From contig JAROBA010000013.1 in NCBI GenBank assembly GCA_029432815.1, positions 57,560-121,559 of the forward strand: DNA of 64,000 bases, in the 5' to 3' direction. Position 1 is the stretch's first letter. Each line of letters begins with the position of its first letter. The translations under genes were made by a program, and so were the position numbers. Positions 52,461-61,821 of this stretch are shown piece after piece. Under the pieces are notes generated by a model. It was not told where the DNA came from. It was given only the letters and a program-made list of their open reading frames with translations, and did no database searches. This DNA is from Pontiellaceae bacterium B1224. Its GTDB lineage: Bacteria; Verrucomicrobiota; Kiritimatiellia; Kiritimatiellales; Pontiellaceae.

Positions 52461-53954
52461 TTATATGTCGGCCAGGCTTTTCTCCATCAACCGGGCGATG
52501 TCTGGATCTTCGTAAATGGCGTTGACCATTTCCGTGTAGAGCGTGGTGAAGCGCTCGTTCCCGGCGAGGTCGCCGAAAAGTGATTCGATGCGCAGGAATG
52601 CAAGGGCATCGTCCCCGGTTCCCTCTGCTGCTCGACGAAGTTCGTCTTTCATTTCATCAACGATGTCGAGCGCGTCGCCATGACGGTTGACACCTTTGTC
52701 GCTGTAGAGGCACCAAGCGGCAATCACGAGTGTTGCGTATTTAATGCTTCCGCCTGTTGCGAGGTTTTCGTTAATCGTGGCAATCAGGAATTTCGGCAGT
52801 TTGGCCGAGCTTTCCAGGCAGATACGGGCGAGGCCGTCCTTGATGCTCGGATTGCTGAAACGCTCAATGAGACTGTCTTTATAAACATCGAGATCAATGC
52901 CTTCCACAGCATCGAGCACCGGCGTTGCTTCAGCATCCATAAAGGCGCGGAGGTATTTCGCGAATAGCGGATCGCTAACGGCGCCGTCGATGGTTTCGTG
53001 GCCGTGGATGGAACCGAGCAGGCCGAGCACGGAATGACCGGCATTGAGCAGACGGATCTTCATTTTTTCGTACGGCGTCACATCCAGAACAAACTGCGCT
53101 CCGACGGCTTCCCATTCCGGGCGGCCGTTGGAAAAGTTGTCTTCAATCACCCACTGGCAGAACGGTTCGCAGGTGCAGGGCCATCCATCAAGAATACCGA
53201 AATCCGTTTTCAGTAGCTCGATGTCATCCGGAGTGGTGACAGGCGTTATGCGGTCGACCATCGCATTCGGGAATTTAACATGGGCTTCGATCCATTCGGC
53301 CAGCTCCGGATCCTGTTTCCCGGCGAAAGCCAGCAGCATCTTTTTGGTCATGTCGCCGTTGTGCTGAACGTTGTCGCAGGACTGAACGGTGAAGGGCGGC
53401 AGTCCGGAATCACGACGTTTTTTAAGCGCGGCGGTCAGGAAACCGAAGACCAGTTTCGGTTGGTCGGGATTCACCAGGTCGTGCTGCACATCGGGATTAT
53501 CCAGCATAAACTCGCCGGTGGCCGGATGAAAGTTGTAGCCGCCTTCCGTGATCGTCAGGGAAACGATTTTTGTTTCTTCGTTCGCCATCTTATCAATGAC
53601 CGCCATGGGATCATCCACGCTGAGCATGAAGTCAATAATCGATCCCATCACCTGCGTTTCCACTTTGCCGTCGGGATGCTTGACGATCAGCGTGTATAGA
53701 AAGTCCTGGTCTTTCAGGATGTCGCGCATTTTGCGATCGCCTTCACGCAGACCGACGCCGCAGATTCCCCAGTCGAGCGTACCGGTTTCGTTCATGAGCG
53801 CATTGGTGTAATAAGCTTCGTGAGAACGATGGAAGCCACCGACCCCGATGTGGACAATGCCCGTTTTGACCTTGCTGCGGTCGTAGGTCGGCACAACCAT
53901 GGTCTCCGCGAATCGGGAAAGGTTTTCCTGTTTGAGTTGAATAGTTTCTTTCAT
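52461..53954 (-). CDS. Mannitol dehydrogenase family protein
   Basis: A 497-residue long-chain polyol dehydrogenase oxidising mannitol or a related polyol to the ketose with NAD. N-terminal HIGVGGFHRSHEAYYT forms the NAD-binding region, DRITPVTTPDD follows, and the catalytic Lys-Asn-His signature is in KIRLLNAGHSVLGLLG. Length and motifs match bacterial MtlK/D-mannitol 2-dehydrogenases. The precise substrate is not readable from sequence. Confidence 0.92.
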   Translation of the reverse strand: MKETIQLKQENLSRFAETMVVPTYDRSKVKTGIVHIGVGGFHRSHEAYYTNALMNETGTLDWGICGVGLREGDRKMRDILKDQDFLYTLIVKHPDGKVETQVMGSIIDFMLSVDDPMAVIDKMANEETKIVSLTITEGGYNFHPATGEFMLDNPDVQHDLVNPDQPKLVFGFLTAALKKRRDSGLPPFTVQSCDNVQHNGDMTKKMLLAFAGKQDPELAEWIEAHVKFPNAMVDRITPVTTPDDIELLKTDFGILDGWPCTCEPFCQWVIEDNFSNGRPEWEAVGAQFVLDVTPYEKMKIRLLNAGHSVLGLLGSIHGHETIDGAVSDPLFAKYLRAFMDAEATPVLDAVEGIDLDVYKDSLIERFSNPSIKDGLARICLESSAKLPKFLIATINENLATGGSIKYATLVIAAWCLYSDKGVNRHGDALDIVDEMKDELRRAAEGTGDDALAFLRIESLFGDLAGNERFTTLYTEMVNAIYEDPDIARLMEKSLADI

Positions 53955-54014
53955 GACAAACTCCTGTCTTTGATATCAGTACAATTTTAATGGAGCGGCT
54001 TTTCTGATGAGCCC

Positions 54015-54788
54015 TCAGCTCATCCAGTTTCCGCCGTCTACGTTATAGGTTTGAGCAACCACATATTCACTTTCCGGACCGGCCAGAAAAACAGCCATTC
54101 CAACCAGATCCTCGGCCGTGCCCATTCGGCCAAACGGTACGGCCTCACCCACCAGACGTTTCTTTTCGCCGATCGGTCGGTGCTCGTATTTTGCGAAGAG
54201 CGCATCAACGCCTTCCCAGTGTTCGCCATCGACCACGCCGGGGGCAATTGCATTCACGTTAATGCCGTGCTCGATCAGGTTCAGTCCGGCGGACTGAGTC
54301 AGACTGATCACGGCCGCTTTAGTGGCGCAGTAAACCGCCACGAGGGCTTCGCCCCGCCGTCCGGCCTGACTGGCCATATTAATAATCCGGCCACCGCGCC
54401 CCTGCTCAATCATAACTTTGGCGGCCGCCTGCATGGTGAACAGCGTACCGGCGACGTTAATGGAAAAAAGCCGGTCGTAACTCTCCCGCGTGATTTCAAC
54501 GAAGGGCGCCAGATCAAAGAGCGCTGCATTGTTTACCAGGATATCGAGTCCACCTGCTGTGGAAACCACTTCCTGCACGGCGGCTTCGATCGAGGCCTGA
54601 TCGGTTACATCCATTTTAACCGCGAATGCATTTTCACCGATCTCACGGGCCGAAACTTCAGCCCGTTCAATATTGATATCGCACAGGGCAACACGCGCAC
54701 CTTCCTTGACATAGGCTTCGGCAAAGGTGCGGCCAATGCCCCGTGCGGCGCCGGTGATCATTGCAACTTTATGTTCGAGTCGTTTCAT
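54015..54788 (-). CDS. SDR-family polyol dehydrogenase (SmoS-like)
   Basis: A 257-residue short-chain dehydrogenase: TGAARGIGRTFAEAYVKEG, DILVNNAALFD, INMASQAGRRGEALVAVYCA followed by TKAA giving Ser, Tyr and Lys of the catalytic set. Overall most like sorbitol or galactitol dehydrogenases. ATG 54788 is used; a palindrome (54795-54809) lies just upstream. It is between the ABC permease and the mannitol dehydrogenase genes. Confidence 0.88.
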   Translation of the reverse strand: MKRLEHKVAMITGAARGIGRTFAEAYVKEGARVALCDINIERAEVSAREIGENAFAVKMDVTDQASIEAAVQEVVSTAGGLDILVNNAALFDLAPFVEITRESYDRLFSINVAGTLFTMQAAAKVMIEQGRGGRIINMASQAGRRGEALVAVYCATKAAVISLTQSAGLNLIEHGINVNAIAPGVVDGEHWEGVDALFAKYEHRPIGEKKRLVGEAVPFGRMGTAEDLVGMAVFLAGPESEYVVAQTYNVDGGNWMS

Positions 54789-54814
54789 TGTTTTTTCCAA
54801 TGGTTGGAAACTTC

Positions 54815-55786
54815 TTAGGCCTTTTTACGATGCTGCAGGCAGTCGAGTGCCACGGCGATCAGCAGAACCGAACCGCGGATGACCTTCTGGGCATAGTCGC
54901 CGACATCGAGCAGTACCAGGCCGTTGCTGAGAACACCGAGAACCAGCACCCCGCCGAGCACGTTGGAGATTTTACCGGAGCCGCCGCTGACGCTGACGCC
55001 ACCGAGTACGCAGGCGGTAAGCACGAGAAACTCGAAGTTTTTCCCCGCAATAACCTGCCCGGAGTTGGTCCGTGAAAGCATGACGATGCCTGCGACACCG
55101 GCGAAGAAACCGGAAAGCGTGTAGACGAGATATTTCACCCGTTTCACATTAATGCCGGAGAGCTCCGCGGCTTCTTCATTTCCGCCGACGGCATAGAAGT
55201 AGCGTCCGAAATAGGTCTTCCGAAGAATGAACATACCGAGTCCCATCACAATCGCCATGATGATGACGGGGATCGGGACCGGACCGATGTATCCCTGTCC
55301 AATCACGGCAAACGATTTTGCGAATCCATAGATCGGCAGTCCACCGCAAATGAGGTAGGCCACGCCTTCGATAATAATCATCATCGCCAGCGTCACAATG
55401 ATCGGCGGCATCTGCAGGTTGGCAATAATCCAGCCATTGAAAAAGCCGATGCCTGCGGAGAGCAGTAATGAAATCAGCACGGCCAGCACCGGGTTCCACC
55501 CCGCATTGACCATCAGCCACGCCGTGACAATATTGACCAGTGTGATCAGCGAGCCGATTGAGAGATCGATACCGCCGAGCAGCAGAACGAAGGAGAAGCC
55601 GACGGCCGCGATGCCCATCATTGACACCTGTCTGGCCACGTTCAACAGGTTGTGGCTGTCCAGAAAGTTTTCCGAAGCGATGGAGAAAAATACCATCAGC
55701 ACCAGCAGGACAATATAGATCCCGAATGTTTTCCCGATTGAGGCGGCAACGCTGCCCACCGTTTTAGTTGAGTCTGTGTTTTTCAT
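54815..55786 (-). CDS. Sugar ABC transporter permease (RbsC family)
   Basis: A 323-residue membrane protein with 8-10 TM helices of the ribose/xylose/galactose permease family: GFSFVLLLGGIDLSIGSLIT, NGWIIANLQMPPIIVTLAMM, AVGGNEEAAELSGINVKRVK and GVSVSGGSGKISNVLGGVLV are characteristic. It works with the adjacent ATPase and binding lipoprotein. Given the dehydrogenases alongside, the load is probably a polyol. Confidence 0.92.
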   Translation of the reverse strand: MKNTDSTKTVGSVAASIGKTFGIYIVLLVLMVFFSIASENFLDSHNLLNVARQVSMMGIAAVGFSFVLLLGGIDLSIGSLITLVNIVTAWLMVNAGWNPVLAVLISLLLSAGIGFFNGWIIANLQMPPIIVTLAMMIIIEGVAYLICGGLPIYGFAKSFAVIGQGYIGPVPIPVIIMAIVMGLGMFILRKTYFGRYFYAVGGNEEAAELSGINVKRVKYLVYTLSGFFAGVAGIVMLSRTNSGQVIAGKNFEFLVLTACVLGGVSVSGGSGKISNVLGGVLVLGVLSNGLVLLDVGDYAQKVIRGSVLLIAVALDCLQHRKKA

Positions 55787-55804
55787 AATTTTTTCCCGTT
55801 TCCT

Positions 55805-57283
55805 TTAGCCCTGCGCGGCAAAGCCCATAATGGTTTCCTGATCAAAATCTTTCCGTTCCAGTTCCCCGGAAATCCGCCCTTCCTGCAGCACGATGATGCG
55901 GTCGGACATGCCCATAACCTCTTCCATTTCGGAGGAAATCATCAGCACGGCCTTTCCCGATTCAACGAGGCTGTTCACCAGCGTATAGATCTCCGACTTC
56001 GCCCCGACATCGATGCCGCGGGTCGGCTCGTCGAAAATCACAAGCGTAGGCTCGGTCGCCAGCCACTTCGCAATAATCGCTTTCTGCTGGTTTCCGCCGC
56101 TGAGGTTTTTAATCTTCTGCTCCAGGTTCGGCGTCTTGATCCGCATCGACTTCTGGTAATCCTCAGCGATCCGCCGCTCTTCCTTTTTATTGACCGTGAA
56201 GAATTTGGAAATGCGCTCGAGGATGGCCATGCTGATATTGCCCTTGATGTCCACTTCGAGCAGTGCACCCTGCTTCTTGCGGTCTTCCGGCACCAGTGCG
56301 ATACCCTCCGCAATGGCTTCTTTCGGGAGCTTCGGATTCACTTCTTTACCGTGCAGCACAACGCGGCCGGCGATTTTCTGCTTCACGCCGAAAAGGAGTT
56401 CGGCCAGCTCGGTCCGACCCGCGCCGATTAGTCCGGCAAGACCCAGCACTTCGCCTTTTCTGATTTGAAGGCTGATATCGTGCACCCCGTTGCCGGAGAC
56501 GTTATCCACTTCCAGCAGGACCTCTTCGGAAATCTGATGGTTGCGTGCCGGATAGGTTTCCTTCAGTTCGCGACCGACCATCAGTTTAACCAGATCGTCC
56601 AGGTTGGTGTCCGATGTATTCAGCGTTTCAATCTTCTGCCCGTCCCGCAGGACCGTGATCCGATCCGACAGCCGGAAGATTTCTTCCATGCGGTGCGAGA
56701 TATAGACAATGGTCACGCCCTTGGCCTTCAGCTTTTCAACCATCACGTACAGCGATTCCGCTTCGGCCGCCGTCAGCGGAGCCGACGGTTCATCCATAAT
56801 CAGGATCTGCGCATTCTGCGATACCGCTTTGGCAATCTCCACCAACTGCTGATATCCCACGGTCAAACTGCCCACCAGCGCATTCGGGTCGATATCGATA
56901 TCAAACTGCTCGAAAATCGCTGCCGCTTTTTCAGCCATGGCCTTCTTATCGATCATCATTCCGCTTTTACGGATGGCACGCCCGAGGAAAATATTTTCCG
57001 CCACGGAAAGCTCATCAACCAGGTTGAACTCCTGATAGATCACGGCAAGCCCCAGCTCTTCAGACAACTTTGGATTCAAGGCCGAAAACTCCTGCCCCTG
57101 AATTGAAACGGTGCCTTCGCTGGGGACAACGGCGCCCGTGCAGCTTTTGATCAGGGTCGATTTTCCTGCACCGTTTTCACCGACCAGGGCGTGAACTTCG
57201 CCCTCCACGATATCCAGGCTGACGTTGTTCAGAGCAACGACTCCCGGATAGCGCTTTGTTATGTTCTTTAGCTGAAGAATCAT
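55805..57283 (-). CDS. Sugar ABC transporter double ATPase (RbsA family)
   Basis: A 492-residue protein with two fused ABC domains. First: Walker A GENGAGKST, signature LTVGYQQ, Walker B ILIMDEPSAPL. Second: GLIGAGRTELAELLFG (degenerate Walker A, normal for this family), signature LSGGNQQK, Walker B LVIFDEPTRGIDVG. ATG 57283 (MILQLKNITKRYPGV) is the natural start; the frame extends into the next gene. It energises the adjacent permease. Confidence 0.94.
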   Translation of the reverse strand: MILQLKNITKRYPGVVALNNVSLDIVEGEVHALVGENGAGKSTLIKSCTGAVVPSEGTVSIQGQEFSALNPKLSEELGLAVIYQEFNLVDELSVAENIFLGRAIRKSGMMIDKKAMAEKAAAIFEQFDIDIDPNALVGSLTVGYQQLVEIAKAVSQNAQILIMDEPSAPLTAAEAESLYVMVEKLKAKGVTIVYISHRMEEIFRLSDRITVLRDGQKIETLNTSDTNLDDLVKLMVGRELKETYPARNHQISEEVLLEVDNVSGNGVHDISLQIRKGEVLGLAGLIGAGRTELAELLFGVKQKIAGRVVLHGKEVNPKLPKEAIAEGIALVPEDRKKQGALLEVDIKGNISMAILERISKFFTVNKKEERRIAEDYQKSMRIKTPNLEQKIKNLSGGNQQKAIIAKWLATEPTLVIFDEPTRGIDVGAKSEIYTLVNSLVESGKAVLMISSEMEEVMGMSDRIIVLQEGRISGELERKDFDQETIMGFAAQG

Positions 57284-57293
57284 CGGATTAACC

Positions 57294-58241
57294 TTAGTTA
57301 TTGTAGTATTTGTCGACGTTATCGATGGTGACCGGAATGAGCTTGCGATAAACGCGAGGCGGAATTTCTTCACCATTAGCCAGTTGCGCCACAAACCCGT
57401 AAACGGTTGAAGCCACATCTTCATCGGTGCCGGTCACAATCACACTCATTTTAACGGCTTCCCCGTTTTGAATTGCTTCGAGTTCCGGTTTGGTGGCGTC
57501 CACGGCGAACACACCGAAATCATCGGTATCTTTACCGGCGGCCTTGACCGCTTCGTTGGCGCCCACCGAACCGCCGCCACCGATGCAGCAGACCACTTTC
57601 ACGTTGGGGTTGGACTGGAAAATGGTTTCCATTTTCGTGATGCCTTCGTCGGGATTAATCGCGCTGGTTTCAGCAACAATGGTTGAGTCCGGTGAAAGTT
57701 CAGTAATCGCTTCGCGGATTCCGTTTCCGCGGGCCAGCAGAACCGGCAGCTGCGGATAGTTGAGAATCGCCACTTCGGCTTTTCCCCCGTGCTCTTTTTT
57801 AATGAATTCCGCGGCTTCCTTACCGACCTGGTAGCCCAGATCGTAGTTATCGATCAGCCAGCGCATATCCGCATTTTCTAGATCGTCATCCCACGCAATC
57901 ACTTTCACGCCGCGGTCTCTTGCCTCTTTGCAGGCGCTTTCAATGCCGGCCGGATCAGCCGGGTGAACAATGATTACATCCATGCCGCGGGCGACAAAGT
58001 TTTCGATCTGCTCCATCTGCTTGGAGACATTGCTCTCGCAGGCCACATAACTCATCTTCGCGCCATTGGCCTTGGCCTCTTTCTGAATCGCCTGGCAATA
58101 ACCCGACCAGGTTGGATTACTCAAATCCTGAACGGTCATACCGATTTTAATCTGCCCTTCCGTATCTCCTCCGCGATCGCATCCAACAAGCGATAACCCG
58201 GCAACAGCAACCATAAACAATCCGATAATTTTATTTTTCAT
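57294..58241 (-). CDS. Sugar-binding lipoprotein of ABC transporter (RbsB family)
   Basis: A 315-residue substrate-binding lipoprotein. The signal ends in a lipobox with Cys 21 (LSLVGC). The periplasmic-binding-protein fold is clear: GMTVQDLSNPTWSGYCQAIQ, VHPADPAGIESACKEA, VIAWDDDLENAD, AVDATKPELEAIQNG. GGAGGAAAAA precedes the ATG; a longer frame upstream is not protein-like. Membrane-anchored lipoprotein binding proteins are unusual in Gram-negatives but do occur. Confidence 0.92.
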   Translation of the reverse strand: MKNKIIGLFMVAVAGLSLVGCDRGGDTEGQIKIGMTVQDLSNPTWSGYCQAIQKEAKANGAKMSYVACESNVSKQMEQIENFVARGMDVIIVHPADPAGIESACKEARDRGVKVIAWDDDLENADMRWLIDNYDLGYQVGKEAAEFIKKEHGGKAEVAILNYPQLPVLLARGNGIREAITELSPDSTIVAETSAINPDEGITKMETIFQSNPNVKVVCCIGGGGSVGANEAVKAAGKDTDDFGVFAVDATKPELEAIQNGEAVKMSVIVTGTDEDVASTVYGFVAQLANGEEIPPRVYRKLIPVTIDNVDKYYNN

Positions 58242-58342
58242 TTTTTCCTCCAGTAACTTTCTAATGCTTCCCATTTCTCTTCTTTCGCCGAAAATAATTT
58301 TATTCCTACGAAAGTTTCCCGTCAATTTTGAAATCTGCTTTT

Positions 58343-59233
58343 TCACACGTTCACCACCTTGCTGATGAATTCCGCCGGAAGCTCCGGCGTTGCTCCCTTC
58401 TGCGAGCAGACAAATGTGGCGACTTCGTTTGCAAACCCGTTCACCTGATCCAGCGGCCACCCTTTCAGCAGTCCCATACAAAGCGCCGCGGTGAACGAAT
58501 CGCCGGCTCCGACAGAATCGACCGCCTTACCGGGGAGTCCGGCGGCATCATCCATTTCGTAGGCACCCATCAGCAGGCTGCCGTCCGGTCCGCGGGTGTA
58601 GGCAATCAGCCGGAGATCGAACTTAACGAGCAGTTGTTTGAGCTGCTCTTCCACAGTACCCGTCAGCCCGAAAAAGTCAGCCAGCACCGGCAGCTCTTCA
58701 TCACTGAGTTTCAGAATATTGGCGAGCTCCAGCGAGGCCATGATCAGTTCCCGGGAAAAGAACGACTGGCGCAGATTCACATCAAAAATTTTCAGGGATT
58801 TTTCGGGCATGGCCCGCAAAAACGAATGAATGGATTTGCGCGACCCATCCGAACGCTGTGAAAGCGAGCCAAAACAGACGGCATCCAGCATACCGGCCAG
58901 CGCTTTGAGTTCATCCGTGAAGGGGATATGATCCCATGCGACATTCTCGTGGATTTCATAGGTCGGTTTTCCAGCGCTTAATACCACATCCACCACACCG
59001 GTTTCATAATCCGCTTCAGCAACATAGCGATCATCAACGCCCATTTCCTGCAGCTGCCCGCGGAGCTCAATACCCAGCGCATCGGATCCGATGCAGCTTA
59101 CTGGATAACCCTGTGCTCCCAGACGACTGGTATGGCATGCGAAGTTGGCAGGAGCGCCGCCGAGACGCTTATGGTGCGGGAACACATCCCAGAGGAGTTC
59201 TCCGATTCCTGCCACTGTAAATTTATCTTTCAT
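58343..59233 (-). CDS. PfkB-family fructokinase-like sugar kinase
   Basis: A 296-residue ribokinase/PfkB-type kinase: GIGELLWDVFPHHKRLGGAP (sugar-binding start with GGAPAN) and the C-terminal signature VDSVGAGDSFTAALCMGLLK with the catalytic Asp. It most resembles bacterial fructokinases. It would phosphorylate fructose made by the mannitol or sorbitol dehydrogenases, linking polyol uptake to glycolysis. It is first in the minus-strand polyol gene set, divergent from the regulator. Confidence 0.9.
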   Translation of the reverse strand: MKDKFTVAGIGELLWDVFPHHKRLGGAPANFACHTSRLGAQGYPVSCIGSDALGIELRGQLQEMGVDDRYVAEADYETGVVDVVLSAGKPTYEIHENVAWDHIPFTDELKALAGMLDAVCFGSLSQRSDGSRKSIHSFLRAMPEKSLKIFDVNLRQSFFSRELIMASLELANILKLSDEELPVLADFFGLTGTVEEQLKQLLVKFDLRLIAYTRGPDGSLLMGAYEMDDAAGLPGKAVDSVGAGDSFTAALCMGLLKGWPLDQVNGFANEVATFVCSQKGATPELPAEFISKVVNV

Positions 59234-59368
59234 ATGCTCTCCTTCTCCCCCTGTGGGGACTTTACTTTCCTAATTCGAGAGTCACAGGTTCGCACGAACG
59301 GCCGATTTGTAAAATTATTTGTCACTTTTAACTTCACATATTTCTAACATTTAGCTTACATATAACTC
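59234..59368. promoter_or_regulatory. Divergent promoter region of polyol genes and regulator
   Basis: AT-rich 135-base region between the kinase and the GntR/LacI-type regulator. It probably holds both promoters and the operator; I do not see a single convincing palindrome. Confidence 0.45.
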
Positions 59369-60463
59369 ATGAAACATTCCAAACCAAGGTACTTACAAAT
59401 ATACGACGAAATTACGGTTTTAATCCGAAACCAGACCTACAAAGTCGGAGAGTTGCTGCCAACGGAGAATGAACTCTGCCAAACCTACGAGGCATCGCGC
59501 CCCACCATCGCCAAAGCATTAGGGTTGCTTGCGAAGGAAAAAATGATCCGGCGCCGTGCCGGATTCGGCACCCAGGTACTGGCTCCAGGCAAATCGGCAC
59601 TCACCATTGGTCTACTCATTCCCCGCCTGCATGAAACCGAAATTTTCGAGCCGATCTGCGCCGGTATCACCGAAAATGCCAACGAGGCCGGCATGCGCAT
59701 GATCCGCCCCGCCGACTTAAGTCTGGAAAGCAAACCCAAAGCCCTCGCAGAATCGCTGGCCGACCAGTTTATCAGCGCGAAGGTGAACGGCGTCTTTTTC
59801 ACACCTATCGAATATGTTTCCGCCCAGCAGGATTTTAACCTGAACATCATAAAACGACTCCGTGGGCAAGGCATTGAAGTGGTCCTGCTCGACCGCGATG
59901 TCTATCCCTGGCCGCGGCAGACCCCGTACGATCTGGTCGGCATCGACAACATCGAAGCCGGCTACACCATGAGCGGCCACCTGATCGGGAACGGGTGCCG
60001 GAATATTGCTTTCGTCGCGGCACCTAACCCGGCCATGACCGTGCAGCTGCGCAGGATCGGTGCCCACGAGGCGCTCGTACATAACGGCCGCATGGCCCGC
60101 GAACTGCTCGACATTTCCTTCTCAACCAAACATCCGGAAAAAACCGCCCGCGAGATACTCAAACAAAACGTGGACGGGGTCATCTGCGCCAACGATGCCA
60201 CAGCCGCTCCTCTGCTCCGCGCCATGCTCGATCTCGGAGCCGACATTCCCCGCGCGCTTCAGGTATGCGGGTTCGACGACGTGAAATACGCCTCGCTGCT
60301 CAGCGTACCGCTCACCAGCTACAAACAGCCGTGCAAAGACATAGGAAAAGCGGCCGCACGCGTCATGCTCAACCGCATAAAATTCCCCGACAGCCCCGCC
60401 CTGCGCATCACCCTCAAAGGCCAGCTCATCATCCGCAGCTCCTCCGCCGGGCCCATTGGTTAA
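59369..60463 (+). CDS. GntR-type regulator with LacI-like sensor domain
   Basis: A 364-residue regulator. Residues 1-70 are a GntR winged helix (PRYLQIYDEITVLIRNQTYK, GELLPTENELCQTYEASRPT). Residues 75-360 are a LacI/periplasmic-binding-like sugar sensor (TIGLLIPRLHETEIFEPICA, VVLLDRDVYP, DLVGIDNIEAGYTMSGHLI, GVICANDATAAPLLRAM, VCGFDDVKYASLL). This is the AraR-type architecture. It is divergent from the fructokinase gene and so probably represses the polyol genes until a sugar ligand binds. Confidence 0.9.
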   Translation: MKHSKPRYLQIYDEITVLIRNQTYKVGELLPTENELCQTYEASRPTIAKALGLLAKEKMIRRRAGFGTQVLAPGKSALTIGLLIPRLHETEIFEPICAGITENANEAGMRMIRPADLSLESKPKALAESLADQFISAKVNGVFFTPIEYVSAQQDFNLNIIKRLRGQGIEVVLLDRDVYPWPRQTPYDLVGIDNIEAGYTMSGHLIGNGCRNIAFVAAPNPAMTVQLRRIGAHEALVHNGRMARELLDISFSTKHPEKTAREILKQNVDGVICANDATAAPLLRAMLDLGADIPRALQVCGFDDVKYASLLSVPLTSYKQPCKDIGKAAARVMLNRIKFPDSPALRITLKGQLIIRSSSAGPIG

Positions 60464-60925
60464 CTTCCAGACATTGGAAACGAGGCGACACTTGGGTCGC
60501 CCCCTACACAGGCCTTTCTGTAGGGGCAGACCCGAGTGTCTGCCCGCCCACCCCGCCGTCCGGTTGAACGCCTCTGCGCACGCGCGCCCGATGGGGCATC
60601 GGGCCTACACCAACCGGGAAAACATTCTGAAGGCAGCCACCATGATGATGGAAGTTTTGACAGGAAAGATATCCCGAACAGCAACAACCGAGGATGCACA
60701 GGATCAGTTTCCAATGGTTGGAAATGTGCTGCGGAATTTTCCAATGATTGGAAAGCAGAAAAATACCATAATCAAAGGACTACCCCCGGCTCCTCGACGC
60801 CGAATGGGACGCCTAATATTTTAAAACTCGTTCTTGATGCGAGTTTCACAATTACGGCTCTTGTTTCTGATTCGTTTTTGTTGTGGAGTATGTGCCTGCA
60901 CCATTCTTTTCAATAAAAGGCACCG
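60464..60925. repeat. Repeat-rich intergenic region
   Basis: No gene is seen in 460 bases. It contains palindromes at 60465-60479, 60709-60723 and 60739-60753, GC-rich hairpins (GGCGAC/GTCGCC, CTACA/TGTAG, GGCAGAC/GTCTGCC between 60483 and 60545), and the left copy of a 99-base direct repeat at 60656-60754. Confidence 0.65.
60656..60754. repeat. Direct repeat, left copy, of CLC region
   Basis: TTTGACAGGAAAG, CCGAACAG, AGGATGCACAGGA, then two palindromes about 30 bases apart. It matches 63778-63876 over 99 bases with scattered differences. Confidence 0.75.
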
Positions 60926-61393
60926 ATGAATACATTATACGACAGAGAATCCCTTGAAATCATGAGATGCGCCGATGAAAGCTCCGACATGAGCATGAAT
61001 CGTATTCAGAGCATCCGCAATTTTGCGCTCAGCGCTAAATACCAACGCATTGGAATTGCGCATTGCATTATGTTTTCAACGGAAACAGAAATAATCAGAG
61101 AATACTTATCCAGAGACTTTGAGGTTTTTACGGTTGATTGCAAATATGGCCGCCTTTTAAAACAGGAGTTATTTGGAGGAACCAGCCGGGCTGTTTTGTG
61201 TAATCCGGCCGGACAGGCCCAATACCTCAATGAGAACTCGACCGATCTTAATATTTCAGTCGGTTTATGCATAGGCCATGACATGATTTTCAGTGAAAAA
61301 TCGGCCGCGCCGGTCACGAGTTTGTTTACAAAGGATTTCACCAACAACAATAACGTAGCCCAGGCAGTAACTGAGATTAGCAGAGGACTTTAA
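60926..61393 (+). CDS. DUF1847-like protein, lacking the usual N-terminal part
   Basis: A 155-residue protein with MNRIQSIRNFALSAKYQRIG, FEVFTVDCKYGR, RAVLCNPAGQAQYLNENSTD and GLCIGHDMIFSEKSAAPVTS, which I recognise as DUF1847. From memory, family members carry an extra cysteine-rich N-terminus; here an in-frame TAA stands four codons before the ATG, so this copy is short. Conserved cysteines remain in the core. AAAAGG precedes the ATG. Function unknown, possibly metal or cluster binding. Confidence 0.75.
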   Translation: MNTLYDRESLEIMRCADESSDMSMNRIQSIRNFALSAKYQRIGIAHCIMFSTETEIIREYLSRDFEVFTVDCKYGRLLKQELFGGTSRAVLCNPAGQAQYLNENSTDLNISVGLCIGHDMIFSEKSAAPVTSLFTKDFTNNNNVAQAVTEISRGL

Positions 61394-61405
61394 AGCCCGG
61401 AACGT

Positions 61406-61753
61406 ATGCTTCCATCATCCGACATTCACGGCAACCCGCTGGACCTGAACAACCCGGACGATATTTTCATGAACCGCAACGGCGTCCTGTTTGCCACCGA
61501 TGCCGAACTGGCTTATAAAATCGTAGCGCTGAAAGAGGTGTTTCTTCCCAACTGCCCCCTCAATCTTCCAAACATTGGAAGAGTCCGCCTCCATCGCGCC
61601 CCGCGTGTTCCGATGCCGCGAAAAGGCGGATGCGTTGATTTACCGTTCCCTTTGGCGAAAAATGCATTGTTATATTGCACCGGCGACACCACTGGGACTA
61701 GCATTCGGTTTTCCAAAAAAAATCATCCGGAAGGATGCTTTTCACTATTTTAG
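61406..61753 (+). CDS. Hypothetical protein, possibly a remnant
   Basis: A 115-residue frame. The first 50 residues (NPLDLNNPDDIFMNRNGVLF, ATDAELAYKIVALKEVFLP) look protein-like; after a TTCCA palindrome (61566-61580) the sequence becomes arginine/proline-rich and less convincing, while another frame (from 61575) looks equally plausible. It may be a gene whose end was altered by the repeat. I do not recognise it. Confidence 0.4.
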   Translation: MLPSSDIHGNPLDLNNPDDIFMNRNGVLFATDAELAYKIVALKEVFLPNCPLNLPNIGRVRLHRAPRVPMPRKGGCVDLPFPLAKNALLYCTGDTTGTSIRFSKKNHPEGCFSLF

Positions 61754-61821
61754 CGCAGTGCATTGAATAGCGATCTGTCCCGATTCTTTTTACGCACTGC
61801 AGATAGCATCAGGCTAATTTT